DNA from: a bacterium
GTDB lineage: Bacteria; Patescibacteriota; Minisyncoccia; Phycocordibacterales; GCA-002787175
NCBI GenBank assembly: GCA_030689285.1
Contig: JAUYJM010000038.1
Span: 1-24,564, forward strand
Reading direction: 5' to 3'
DNA length: 24,564 nucleotides
Shown: one piece after another, positions 6,464-14,423 of the stretch
Layout: every line of letters starts with the position of its first letter
Numbering within the stretch: position 1 is the first letter of the stretch
The notes under the pieces: model-generated
What the model saw: the letters and a program-made list of their open reading frames with translations, nothing else
Database searches by the model: none
What the model was told of the DNA's origin: nothing
Program-made: the position numbers and the translations under genes

Positions 6464-7135
6464 TTAAGAAAGAAGTTTCGGAAGCTCGGTGACAATATCT
6501 ATGAGTGGAAAATCGGTCTTTCCTTTTTTCCATAAATTCCACGACTTTGGAATCCCTACGAAGTTGCAACCGAACTCTTTGGCGGCTTTAAGATCGCCGA
6601 GCCCGTCGCCGACAAAAAGAATGTCCTTCGGTCTCAATCCTCCCTTTTGGACTATCATTTGCAGGTTTTCAATCTTACTTTTTGGCATACCTAGCACGGC
6701 TCTGAAATAACGCGCAATCCCCAAAGACCTGACGCTCACACACAAAGCATCTTTCGGCGTGGCCGAGTTTACATACAAATCAAACATCCTGTGAATATCT
6801 TTTAGGAAGCCCTCCGTCCCTTCCGGCATTCCTCCTTGGCGAAGCATTTTCTGGACGAGCGCGTCATACGCGGCCGCGTAAGCATCCGCCATCTGAACGA
6901 TTTCATCTTCCGCGAAGTTGGAAAGTTTGAAAGTCTCCCTTAATATATCGTGCCGCGAGCCTTTTCCATGCCGAAATTTCTCCTCTGCATTGGCTTTAGC
7001 CAATAAAATTTCGTCTTTCCACGGTTTTACTATTGGCTTCCAAGCTTCTCTTTTGATATCTTCACCGCCAATAGTCAGAGTTCCGTCAAAATCAAAGACG
7101 ATTGCCGTTATGCTGGATAGGTCTTTTCTGTTCAT
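6464..7135 (-). CDS. HAD superfamily phosphatase
   Basis: This 223-residue haloacid-dehalogenase-type phosphatase has motif I at V13-F-D15-F-D17-G-T-L (nucleophile D15, acid/base D17), a helical cap (about 25-110), motif II around VNSATPKDAL, a lysine in PKSKIE, and motif III/IV in ILFVGDGLGDLKAA. The start at 7135 is supported by an AGGATTATT ribosome binding site; a longer reading from 7183 would run into the upstream synthase gene. Placed between a NeuB-type synthase and a CMP-sugar cytidylyltransferase, it is well placed to remove the 9-phosphate from a nonulosonate-9-phosphate, as N-acylneuraminate-9-phosphatase or KDN-9-phosphate phosphatase do. That substrate is inferred from context. 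Confidence 0.85.
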   Translation of the reverse strand: MNRKDLSSITAIVFDFDGTLTIGGEDIKREAWKPIVKPWKDEILLAKANAEEKFRHGKGSRHDILRETFKLSNFAEDEIVQMADAYAAAYDALVQKMLRQGGMPEGTEGFLKDIHRMFDLYVNSATPKDALCVSVRSLGIARYFRAVLGMPKSKIENLQMIVQKGGLRPKDILFVGDGLGDLKAAKEFGCNFVGIPKSWNLWKKGKTDFPLIDIVTELPKLLS

Positions 7136-7172
7136 AATAATCCTTTCTTTCCGCATAGTTGAGTAGGCATCG

Positions 7173-8729
7173 TTAGTTGTCAAACTGATGTCTGCCCCAG
7201 TTTAGGAGGCGAGTTTTGCGACTGTCACGCGTCATTTTTGCGATTTTTTTATCAATGTAAAAAGAGTCGCCATTTGCTTCCATACTGGTTGTTGAAATCT
7301 CTTCAAAAATTACCCCTGTGTCGGTTTTGAAGCTGTGCCATACGCCTCTCGGCACCCATAAGGTATCTCCCGGATAAAGCGCTTTTTTGCGTCCTTCGAC
7401 TTCAATCTCCATAGCGCCCCAAAGTACGTGAAAGCTTTCGTCTTTTATTTTATGATAGTGGGTCGGATGAAATTGATTCGCAAACTGCACAATGAGTTTT
7501 TTCGCGTATTCCCTATTTATGCAGTCAATGATTATACAACCAACATGCTCAAAATTTTCCAAACCGTAATGGTGCGAAATTTCCACGGTAAAATCGTGGC
7601 TTAAAGGTATTTTTGCCTCATTAAGCATTCCTTTAGCCTGCCGAACCGCTCCGTAAATGACGGCTTTTTTATCAAAGTTTTTAGGCAAAATAGCGATGGA
7701 AAGCGCTTCGCCAGATTTGTAATCCCTGTCGGCCACAAGTCCCTCTTTAAACTGACCGCTCTCAAGGTGCACCGAAGAGAGCATCGGCATCGCGAAAAAC
7801 ACTTCGTCTCTGGCGATTTTTTGTCCGACTCTAATGTCGTTTTTCGCGTAGACACATCTTTTAAGCGACTGCAAATCTCTAGCTTCGGCTTCATCAATAG
7901 GTCTCTCTTTTGCTTCGCAGTCGCCGCAAGCGTTTCTAGCTTCTATAAATGCCATTATCCACAGGCGAAGCTCTTCAGGCGACGCGGAATAGCTATTTAG
8001 CTTAATCCCTTCTGCCGGCACGCCTACATGTTTTTCAAAAATTCTAGCGCCCTTGGCATAAGCAAGACCTATGATAGAGGTGTTTGATGGCGGCTCGTGC
8101 GTGGAAAAACCGACAGTCAAATGAGGGTAGCGGTTTTTCATTATCTCTATTTGGCGCAAAAACATTTTTTCGCTAGGAGTCGGATATATCGCGACGCAAT
8201 GCATAAGAGCGAAATATACCCCCCTGTGTTCAAGAAAGCTCACCACTTTGTCTATATCGGCAATTGTAAGGCCTCCGACAGAGACGATAACCGGTTTTTC
8301 TTTTTCAGAAATTTTCTGAAGCAGAGGAAAATCAAGAGCGCTCGCGCTCGCCACTTTTATAATTTCCACACCCAGTTCCTCCAAAATGTCCACGGACGGC
8401 TCGTCAAAAGGCGTAGCCATAGTGTGAAGTCCTGACGCGACCGTAGCATCCACAAGCTCTTTAAAATCTCCCTTTGAAAGACGGGTGGATAGAAAGCGTG
8501 GTATATGTTTTAAATCGTCTCTCTTTTTGTAATCCGGGTGAATGAATGTGTCTAGCTCGCGAAGTTGAAGCTTCACCGCCCCTCTAACTCCAAATTCTTT
8601 GGCCACAGAGGCCACTTCTTTAATGATTTTCTTGCCATGAGAAACAGACCCCTGGTGGTTGTTTGCCATTTCAAAGGTGAAAAAGTCTTTAAAATCAAAG
8701 GTTTTAGCGCCAAAATCGCTTGTTTTCAT
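7173..8729 (-). CDS. NeuB-type nonulosonate synthase fused to a lyxose/mannose-isomerase-like cupin
   Basis: This 518-residue protein is longer than ordinary NeuB (about 340-350). Residues 14-270 are the NeuB barrel: EMANNHQG (20-27), KLQ (53-55), HCVAIYPTP (177-185), GFSTHE (207-212) and FEKHV (231-235). These condense phosphoenolpyruvate with a hexosamine or hexose to form a nonulosonic acid. Residues about 285-345 resemble the SAF/antifreeze-like cap. The extra part, about 375-518, is a cupin with H421-PTH-YH426-K...E431, YPGDTLWVPRGVWHSF (H465) and FEEIST. From memory this order matches D-lyxose isomerases, which also interconvert mannose and fructose. The ATG at 8729 was chosen over a TTG two codons earlier. 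A near-leaderless promoter lies at 8739-8767. Confidence 0.9.
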   Translation of the reverse strand: MKTSDFGAKTFDFKDFFTFEMANNHQGSVSHGKKIIKEVASVAKEFGVRGAVKLQLRELDTFIHPDYKKRDDLKHIPRFLSTRLSKGDFKELVDATVASGLHTMATPFDEPSVDILEELGVEIIKVASASALDFPLLQKISEKEKPVIVSVGGLTIADIDKVVSFLEHRGVYFALMHCVAIYPTPSEKMFLRQIEIMKNRYPHLTVGFSTHEPPSNTSIIGLAYAKGARIFEKHVGVPAEGIKLNSYSASPEELRLWIMAFIEARNACGDCEAKERPIDEAEARDLQSLKRCVYAKNDIRVGQKIARDEVFFAMPMLSSVHLESGQFKEGLVADRDYKSGEALSIAILPKNFDKKAVIYGAVRQAKGMLNEAKIPLSHDFTVEISHHYGLENFEHVGCIIIDCINREYAKKLIVQFANQFHPTHYHKIKDESFHVLWGAMEIEVEGRKKALYPGDTLWVPRGVWHSFKTDTGVIFEEISTTSMEANGDSFYIDKKIAKMTRDSRKTRLLNWGRHQFDN

Positions 8730-8738
8730 AGTCAAAAA

Positions 8739-8767
8739 ATCTTACTACAAATATATAACTTAATCAA
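8739..8767 (-). promoter_or_regulatory. Predicted promoter of the NeuB-cupin fusion gene
   Basis: Minus strand: TTGATT (8762-8767), 17-bp spacer, TAAGAT (8739-8744). Nine bases lie between the -10 box and the ATG at 8729, leaving a leader of only two or three nucleotides; no Shine-Dalgarno is present. Confidence 0.55.
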
Positions 8768-8868
8768 GCCCTAACCTGTTTCAATATAGACCTCTATTAC
8801 AATTTTCCCGTTCGGTCAAAATGGATATTCGGCCAGAGACCTACTTTGTAAATTAACCTCAAAATTGG

Positions 8869-8877
8869 TGGTATAAT
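8869..8877 (+). promoter_or_regulatory. Extended -10 promoter of the frameshifted methyltransferase gene
   Basis: TGGTATAAT is a perfect extended -10 element. The -35 region is weak (TTGTAA at 8846-8851 with an overlong 20-bp spacer). The ATG at 8884 begins six bases after the -10 box, so the predicted transcript is leaderless. Confidence 0.6.
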
Positions 8878-8883
8878 TTGAAA

Positions 8884-9595
8884 ATGCGCTATATTCCTTC
8901 ATCCGAAGTCAAAGAAAAACAAACCCCCTATCATGGGATAGATGATATGTCGCCGTGGACTATCGCGGACGGCACATTCAGACACATTTTGGACAACTAT
9001 GTGAAAATAGAGAAGCAGTCAGCTTACTTAGACATAGGTTGCGGTAGCGGCGCCGCTTTCCGCGCCACAGAAAATCGGTTTGCAAAAATGTGCGGCATTG
9101 ATTTGGTTTCTTACCTCCCCCCCTGATTTGCAAGATACGGACTTTGCGTCTGTTGATTTGAATTTTGATAAACTGCCTTACAACGAAAACACCTTTGACC
9201 TCGTAACCGCTTTTCAGGTAGTGGAACACTTGGAAAATCCTTTTTTAATCGCTCGGGAAGTGAAAAGAGTTTTAAAACCCGGTGGGATTTTCGCTTTTTC
9301 CGTACCCAACCCTTACAACCTTTCCTTTAAAATCAAGTATCTCTTTACGGATAATATGCCGCCATGGACAAAAGAAAACAATCATCTTTTATTTCTCACA
9401 AAAGCAGTTTTTGGGAAAACGTATGGTACGGAATTTATATTAAAAGAAGTCATTTATCAAAAAGGTACGGTCCCTTTTTGGGGCCGTTTTAGAAAACTTT
9501 TTGGCAGTAAAAAGAAACATCTGAAAGCCCTGCCCCGCTCAAAAAACTTCGCCCGCCGAGTTTGCTATGTTTTGCAAAAAGACGGCGCGCGCTGA
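8884..9595 (+). CDS. Class I SAM-dependent methyltransferase, interrupted by a one-base frame change
   Basis: The first reading frame (8884-9126) gives MRYIPSS... with the SAM-binding motif YLDIGCGSGAAF (48-59) and ends at TGA after LVSYLPP. The adjacent frame continues to 9595 with FDLVTAFQVVEHLENP and VLKPGGIFAFSVPN, the expected later motifs. Removing one C from the C7 run at 9117-9123 joins both into a 236-residue methyltransferase. The join is CTC CCC CCC TGA; a +1 slip on the last proline codon would bypass the stop and read GAT. It may be a sequencing error, a phase-variable tract, programmed frameshifting or a true broken gene. It lies divergent from the NeuB-cupin gene and convergent with the tandem methyltransferase gene. 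The substrate is unknown, likely a glycan. Confidence 0.82.
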
Positions 9596-9642
9596 AGCGT
9601 GAGAAACTTTTTGTTTCCGCAAAGCCGCCAAAAAACAGAAAC

Positions 9643-11439
9643 CTAAATTTTTCGGGCAATTACGATAATTCTGTCGCTCTGGCGAAATACAGCCGCCAAG
9701 GAGGACACCGGGAGAAACAGCGCCAGACTAAACCATGACAAGGCGAAATTTTTGTACAGATTTCTAAAGCCGTAAAAAGACATAACTCTCTGCAGACTGT
9801 GAATCGTGGTGTTTGGAGCGATACTGTGTTTTACGCTAACTATCGAAAAACCGCTTTCCGCCAGATATTTTTTTATATTGTCTTCGGAAAAACTATACAG
9901 ATGACGAGGCATCTCCCCCCCCTCCCAGAAAGAACCAAAAATTTTTCTTGACCACGAATTGAAATTCGGCGCCCAAAGCAGTAAAATCCCCCCACTCTTT
10001 AACACGGCGCCGGCGGCCGAGAAAAGTTCTTTTGGAGAAGGGACGTGGCTTACGACGTATTTCATCCTGACGGCATCAAAGCTTTCTTTTTCGTAAGTTT
10101 CTTTCAGAAGCGAGCCGTGATGCATGTCCAAGCCGAAGTTTTTTTTGGCGGAATTTACGGCGTTTTTGCTAAAATCCAGTCCTCTGGCGTCAAAGCCGCC
10201 GACGGTTTTGAGAAAAGACAAATCTTCACCGCTACCACTGCCCACCTCTAAGATTTTGCTTCCCGTTTTAAGTCCCAAATTCCGAAAAAGCTTCACTTCT
10301 CTGCGAAGCAGGCAATTCTTTATAGTCTTATGGAATCCTTTGGACGGCACAAATGAAGGGTAGTCCTCTAGGTAAAAGTTCTCCATGTTTTCACTCGGAG
10401 GATTTAGAACGAAGGCAAGCCCGCAAGTTTTGCACGCGACAAGACTGAATTCTCCCTTATCGGTAAACTTATCCGGCGCGCTCCAAAGTCTTCTGACTTC
10501 CCTTTCTTTTTTACAAAGGTCGCAAAACTTGACAACTTCAGAGCTTGCGTCCCAAAGCGCCAGTACACATCGTATACGAGAGCTCTTGCCAACGGTTTTT
10601 TGCAAAAAACACAAAGGCGTAAAAATCGCCATTAAAAAAGGATTGTAAATAGTGAAAAAAGAACTCAAAAAACTGAAACTTGAACCAGTAACCCACCTCT
10701 TCAAACCTGAAATCCAGTCGTTTGGAACAATAGAATAAGACAAACTTACAAGAGAGAGTCCGCACTTATCGGCCAAAATCCGCATTACCTTTGGGTCAAA
10801 GACAAAAAGGTGCCGCGGCGCGTCGTATCCCGACCAAAATTTTCCAAAAAATCGCCTCTCAAACGAGTCAAAATTCGGCACGCTTATCATTATCTTGCCG
10901 CCCGGAAAAAGAAGCTTCCTTAGTTTCAAAAGCGTCTCCGCGGGATTCCAGAGATGTTCTAAGACAAAACGCATAATTATCAAATCAAAGCCCCCCATTT
11001 TCGTGAATTTAAAAGAATCTACGGAACCTGTAAAGATATTTAGAGTCTCTTTGCGAGCCGATGAAGCGGCCTCCTCGCCCATCTCCAAACCAAAACATTT
11101 AAAACCCGCGCGCGATAACGATTTCAAAAATTCTCCCCGACCGCATCCTATCTCAAGTATTCTAGAGCCAGGTCTTACGGTTTTTAAAACCGCGTTCTTC
11201 TCTTTCCAAAAAACTAGCATCTTGATGGCTCTTTTCAACGCCGAACCTTTCGTATAAGGTTCGTAAAAATCGCCGTAATGCAGAGGTAAGTCCTTTTTAG
11301 AAATTTGCGGATGTTGGCTTACAAGACCGCAAGACAAGCACTGTATATAGTCAAACTTTGGCGAATCTTTAAACCAAACGTCAGTGGCGCCTCGGCAGAC
11401 TGTTTTGTAACTATTTTTTAAACAGACAGGGCAATTCAT
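9643..11439 (-). CDS. Tandem-duplicated zinc-ribbon/SAM methyltransferase
   Basis: This 598-residue protein is two homologous halves of about 300 residues. Each half has a CxxC...CxxC ribbon (C3, C6, C34, C37; C306, C309, C336, C339), a SAM loop (LEIGCGRGE 95-103; LEVGSGSGE 397-405), a PNF strand (188-190; 491-493) and a PRHL signature (208-211; 511-514). Each ends in a hydrophobic stretch (about 255-285; 563-585) that may contact the membrane. The halves differ at the post-II motif: FVLEHLWNP in the first, YVVSHVPSP in the second, where the usual glutamate is serine. It is the last gene of the eight-gene operon and its ATG overlaps the preceding stop by four bases. Probable role: methylating a lipid-linked glycan or sugar; acceptor unknown. 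Confidence 0.88.
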   Translation of the reverse strand: MNCPVCLKNSYKTVCRGATDVWFKDSPKFDYIQCLSCGLVSQHPQISKKDLPLHYGDFYEPYTKGSALKRAIKMLVFWKEKNAVLKTVRPGSRILEIGCGRGEFLKSLSRAGFKCFGLEMGEEAASSARKETLNIFTGSVDSFKFTKMGGFDLIIMRFVLEHLWNPAETLLKLRKLLFPGGKIMISVPNFDSFERRFFGKFWSGYDAPRHLFVFDPKVMRILADKCGLSLVSLSYSIVPNDWISGLKRWVTGSSFSFLSSFFTIYNPFLMAIFTPLCFLQKTVGKSSRIRCVLALWDASSEVVKFCDLCKKEREVRRLWSAPDKFTDKGEFSLVACKTCGLAFVLNPPSENMENFYLEDYPSFVPSKGFHKTIKNCLLRREVKLFRNLGLKTGSKILEVGSGSGEDLSFLKTVGGFDARGLDFSKNAVNSAKKNFGLDMHHGSLLKETYEKESFDAVRMKYVVSHVPSPKELFSAAGAVLKSGGILLLWAPNFNSWSRKIFGSFWEGGEMPRHLYSFSEDNIKKYLAESGFSIVSVKHSIAPNTTIHSLQRVMSFYGFRNLYKNFALSWFSLALFLPVSSLAAVFRQSDRIIVIARKI

Positions 11440-12533
11440 TTTTTTGAAAATCTTTTTAAAGTCCTCAACAAAACTTCAAATCTGGAGCTTATTGAAAACT
11501 CTTTAAGACAAATTTCCCGAGCTTTTTGACCTAGGACCTGCCTCATTTCCGGATTTCTTACCAAAAGGGCGAGCTTTTCCGCCCAGTCGTTCTTATCAGA
11601 CACTAAAAACCCGTTTTGGCCGTCTTTTACAATGGTGGGGTTTAGACCGACGTTTTGGGCAACCGTAGGAATACCGACAGCCATATATTGTATCATCTTG
11701 CCGCCAAGCCGCCCGCGAGTAAAAGGCGAATCATCAAGAGGCATAAGCCCTATGTCAAAAGATTGCAAGTTTTTCACGGAAAGTTCAGCCGTCCACTGCC
11801 TCTTTTCAAGCAAAATCCCAGGCATATCAAAGTCCGGACTTGCTCCGACAGAAACCAGTTTCCAGCCGGAGCATTTGGATTTAAGAATCGTAAACGCGTC
11901 TAATAAACCGGCGAGCATATGAGAGGTTGACGGACTGCCCACCCACCCAATGACAACTTCGCTTCCATACAGCTTTTTTCCGACCGGATGAAAAATATCC
12001 GTGTCTATTGAAACGGTAAATACCGAGACTTTTTCGTTGTACTTTCTCGCTTCACGCGCCAAATACTGGTTTTCCGCCAACACGTAGGCGGATTTTTTAA
12101 GCATATTTTTACAAAGAAAGGCCTGGTAGCGAAGAAGCGCGTTTTTTATGGCCCCCCCTTTATGATACGGATTTATCTCAAAAATCGCATCGTCAATTTC
12201 GTAGATTATGTTTGGATTGACAGCGTGTAAAAGCCAAAATAAAATTTTCGGGAAAGTTTCTTTTTGAATGACAACCGCGTCAAACTTTGAAGCCGTGAGA
12301 CTGACAAATATTTTTTTAAAAACTCCGACTATGCCGAAAAAAAGCAAATTAAAAATTTTTCCCGCAGGGGATGTTTGTCTTACTCCCATCTGAACGTCAA
12401 AACAGACATCCGGATATATATGCGTATGACGAAATTTTACTCCTTCCTTTTCCAAGAATGGGAAAAATTGGATTATATGTATGCGGCTTGAACCGCCCTT
12501 TTCGCTAAATTGGGTGATGAATAAAACTTTCAT
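11436..12533 (-). CDS. GT4-type glycosyltransferase
   Basis: This 365-residue GT-B glycosyltransferase begins MKVLFITQFSEKGGSSRIH, the glycine-rich N-terminal loop. Its C-terminal donor domain includes VIGWVGSPSTSHML, FDIGLMPLDDSPFTRGRLGGK-type residues, and KMIQYMAVGIPTVAQNVG followed by DGQNGFLV. These are usual for group 1/GT4 enzymes that move a sugar from a nucleotide donor to a growing glycan. I chose the ATG at 12533, which overlaps the previous stop as ATGA; a longer reading from 12650 would overlap the aminotransferase by 120 bases. A hydrophobic patch near residues 70-90 may touch the membrane. Donor and acceptor are unknown, but the operon suggests the formamido sugar made by its neighbours. 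Confidence 0.9.
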   Translation of the reverse strand: MKVLFITQFSEKGGSSRIHIIQFFPFLEKEGVKFRHTHIYPDVCFDVQMGVRQTSPAGKIFNLLFFGIVGVFKKIFVSLTASKFDAVVIQKETFPKILFWLLHAVNPNIIYEIDDAIFEINPYHKGGAIKNALLRYQAFLCKNMLKKSAYVLAENQYLAREARKYNEKVSVFTVSIDTDIFHPVGKKLYGSEVVIGWVGSPSTSHMLAGLLDAFTILKSKCSGWKLVSVGASPDFDMPGILLEKRQWTAELSVKNLQSFDIGLMPLDDSPFTRGRLGGKMIQYMAVGIPTVAQNVGLNPTIVKDGQNGFLVSDKNDWAEKLALLVRNPEMRQVLGQKAREICLKEFSISSRFEVLLRTLKRFSKK

Positions 12534-13669
12534 ATTATCGGTATAGAATTCCTCAAAGACTCTACGACATATTTTTGCTGTTTTCTTGTAATGCCGAAAA
12601 ATATCGGCAAAGAAAGAATCCTTGAACACAGATCTTCCGTTATCGGACATTTGTCCGTTTTTTCGGCAAAGAACGGCTGTTTATATACTGGGACAGGGTA
12701 GTGTACTGCCGTTTGGACCGCTTGTTTTGAAAGGTTTTTTTGTATTAAATTTCGGTCTAGCCCCTTTTTCAATGTTATCGCGTATAGGTGATAAATATGT
12801 TTTGCGCTGGAAATTTTGGGTGGCGCCGCGACTTCGCCGTCAAAAACTTCGTCTATAAGCTCGTCATAAAATTCCGCGGCTTCAATTCGCTTCTCTGTCC
12901 AATCATTGAGAAACGGAAGCTTTAAAGAAAGAGCGATCGCTTCAAGCCCGTCCAAGCGCATATTAAATCCGAAATATTTATGATTGTTTTTACCTTCTTG
13001 GCCGAGATTTCTAAGGGCTACTCCTCTTTGAAAGTATTTTTCGCTTTTTGTGGTGATGGCTCCGGCCTCGCCGAAAGCTCCCAGGTTTTTAGTCGGATAA
13101 AAGCTCCACGCCGCAATCTCGCTCCATATTCCGGCTTTCTTGCCTTCTCTTTTAGCGCCATGAGCTTGAGCGCAATCCTCCACGATAAAAAGTTTGTTTT
13201 GCTCGGCGATTTTAGAAATGCGTTCCATATCCGCCACCAAGCCGTAAAGGTGCACCGGTAAAATCACTTTGGTTTTTTCGTTTATAAGCGGCAGGATTTT
13301 CTCCGGATTGATGGTCAAAGTTTCAGGGTCTATGTCAGCGAAACGAGGTTTAGCGCCGGTACGCATAATGGCGGTTACGGTAGCGTTATAAGCGTTGCCT
13401 TGCGTGATTACTTCGTCTCCTTTGCCTACATCTAAAATTTTAAGGGCCACGTAGATAGCATCCCCGCCGGACGAAAGTCCCAGCGCAAAATCCGCGCCGC
13501 AATATTTTGCCCACTTTTTTTCAAATTCTTCAACCTCTTTTGAAAGAATAAAATTGCCGCCGTCTAAAAATTTCTTGACTGCAGCTATGTACGTTTTTTT
13601 TACCGCGCCTGTCGGATAAGACAGGTCCGCAAACGGCACGTTAACTGTTTTTTTTGGCAAAGTGGCCAT
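12530..13669 (-). CDS. DegT/DnrJ/EryC1/StrS sugar aminotransferase (second in operon)
   Basis: This 379-residue PLP enzyme transfers an amino group, normally from glutamate, to a keto group of a nucleotide sugar. The PLP lysine is K194 in SFYPTKNLGAFGEAGA, and the aspartate that pairs with the cofactor nitrogen is D165 in VEDCAQAHGA. LSSGGDAIYVAL (65-76) is the phosphate-cup region, slightly altered from the common SGTDAL. The VEDCAQAHGA and YPTKNLGA blocks are most like 3-aminotransferases of the QdtB/FdtB/DesV kind, by memory. It starts within the last 29 bases of the RmlD-like gene and ends in an ATGA overlap with the glycosyltransferase, so translation is probably coupled. Confidence 0.92.
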   Translation of the reverse strand: MATLPKKTVNVPFADLSYPTGAVKKTYIAAVKKFLDGGNFILSKEVEEFEKKWAKYCGADFALGLSSGGDAIYVALKILDVGKGDEVITQGNAYNATVTAIMRTGAKPRFADIDPETLTINPEKILPLINEKTKVILPVHLYGLVADMERISKIAEQNKLFIVEDCAQAHGAKREGKKAGIWSEIAAWSFYPTKNLGAFGEAGAITTKSEKYFQRGVALRNLGQEGKNNHKYFGFNMRLDGLEAIALSLKLPFLNDWTEKRIEAAEFYDELIDEVFDGEVAAPPKISSAKHIYHLYAITLKKGLDRNLIQKNLSKQAVQTAVHYPVPVYKQPFFAEKTDKCPITEDLCSRILSLPIFFGITRKQQKYVVESLRNSIPII

Positions 13670-14423
13670 GTTTTAGCAAAGTCAGTGGATTTTCTATTTT
13701 AAGCTCAACTCTCATTTTAGTAATATCAAAACTGTCGTCTATCTGGCCGCTATGCGGGCCATCCATAACTTTCACGTCCGGCTTTGTTCTTCTGGCAAAA
13801 TCGGCAAGCGTACCTCTTGGACCTCCGATATTCATAACGCCAACACTTCTCCCAAAAACCGCTTTTACTATAATTGGGGCGATTTCGTCCTCGTAGAGTT
13901 TTGACGTGTAAAATCTGTCTGAAACGGTAGTCTTACCGTAAGGATTTTCCCAAAAAGACAGTCTTAAAATCAAGTGCTTATCGGATATTGACGCGACAAT
14001 GTGTTCTCCGGCAATCTTCAGCTTTCCAAACAAGGATGTGGCTCTTATGGGCTCCTTTTCCCTATGAGGGCCTAAACCTTCATACAGACAGTCTGAAGAA
14101 CAATAAACAAGGCGAATGCCTTTCTTAGCGCATAGTATTGAAAAGTGGAGAATTCCTTCCACTTCATTTTTTATGACATCATTTGTTTTACTCGGCTTGT
14201 CGTTTTGAAATTCTTTTTGCATTCCCAAAAAAAGGACAGCGATTGGACCATGTTTTTCTAAGACATCCTTTACCTTGTCTCCGGACAACTTTTTACCTTC
14301 CTTTTCAGTTAAAAAGAAAAAACTTTTTTCAATTTTGCGAATTTCCTTTTCCAAAGTGCCTCCATCGCCTATGACCAGAACTTTGGGCGTTTTACTTGAA
14401 GCTGAAGTCTTTTTATTTTTCAT
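13641..14423 (-). CDS. RmlD-like NAD(P)-dependent sugar reductase homologue, catalytic Tyr replaced
   Basis: This 260-residue extended short-chain dehydrogenase resembles dTDP-4-dehydrorhamnose reductase. Recognisable parts are the N-terminal strand KVLVIGDGGTLEKEI (a weakened glycine motif), VYCSSDCLYEG (106-116) and SLFGKLKIAGE (130-140), where RmlD proteins have Y-x3-K. Here the position is F132-x3-K136, so the proton-donating tyrosine is lost. The C-terminal NIGGPRGTLADFARR is again RmlD-like. It is shorter than RmlD (about 290). It could be a reductase using another acid, an epimerase, or a non-catalytic partner. It starts at an ATGA overlap with the YdcF-like gene and overlaps the aminotransferase gene by 29 bases. 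Confidence 0.75.
   Translation of the reverse strand: MKNKKTSASSKTPKVLVIGDGGTLEKEIRKIEKSFFFLTEKEGKKLSGDKVKDVLEKHGPIAVLFLGMQKEFQNDKPSKTNDVIKNEVEGILHFSILCAKKGIRLVYCSSDCLYEGLGPHREKEPIRATSLFGKLKIAGEHIVASISDKHLILRLSFWENPYGKTTVSDRFYTSKLYEDEIAPIIVKAVFGRSVGVMNIGGPRGTLADFARRTKPDVKVMDGPHSGQIDDSFDITKMRVELKIENPLTLLKHGHFAKKNS

Noticed and set aside
8878..8883. TTG start two codons upstream of the frameshifted methyltransferase ATG
   Set aside because: It would lie directly against the -10 box, upstream of the likely transcription start.
12534..12650. Longer start for the glycosyltransferase
   Set aside because: Would overlap the aminotransferase by 120 bases; the ATGA overlap at 12533 starts the GT-B fold properly.
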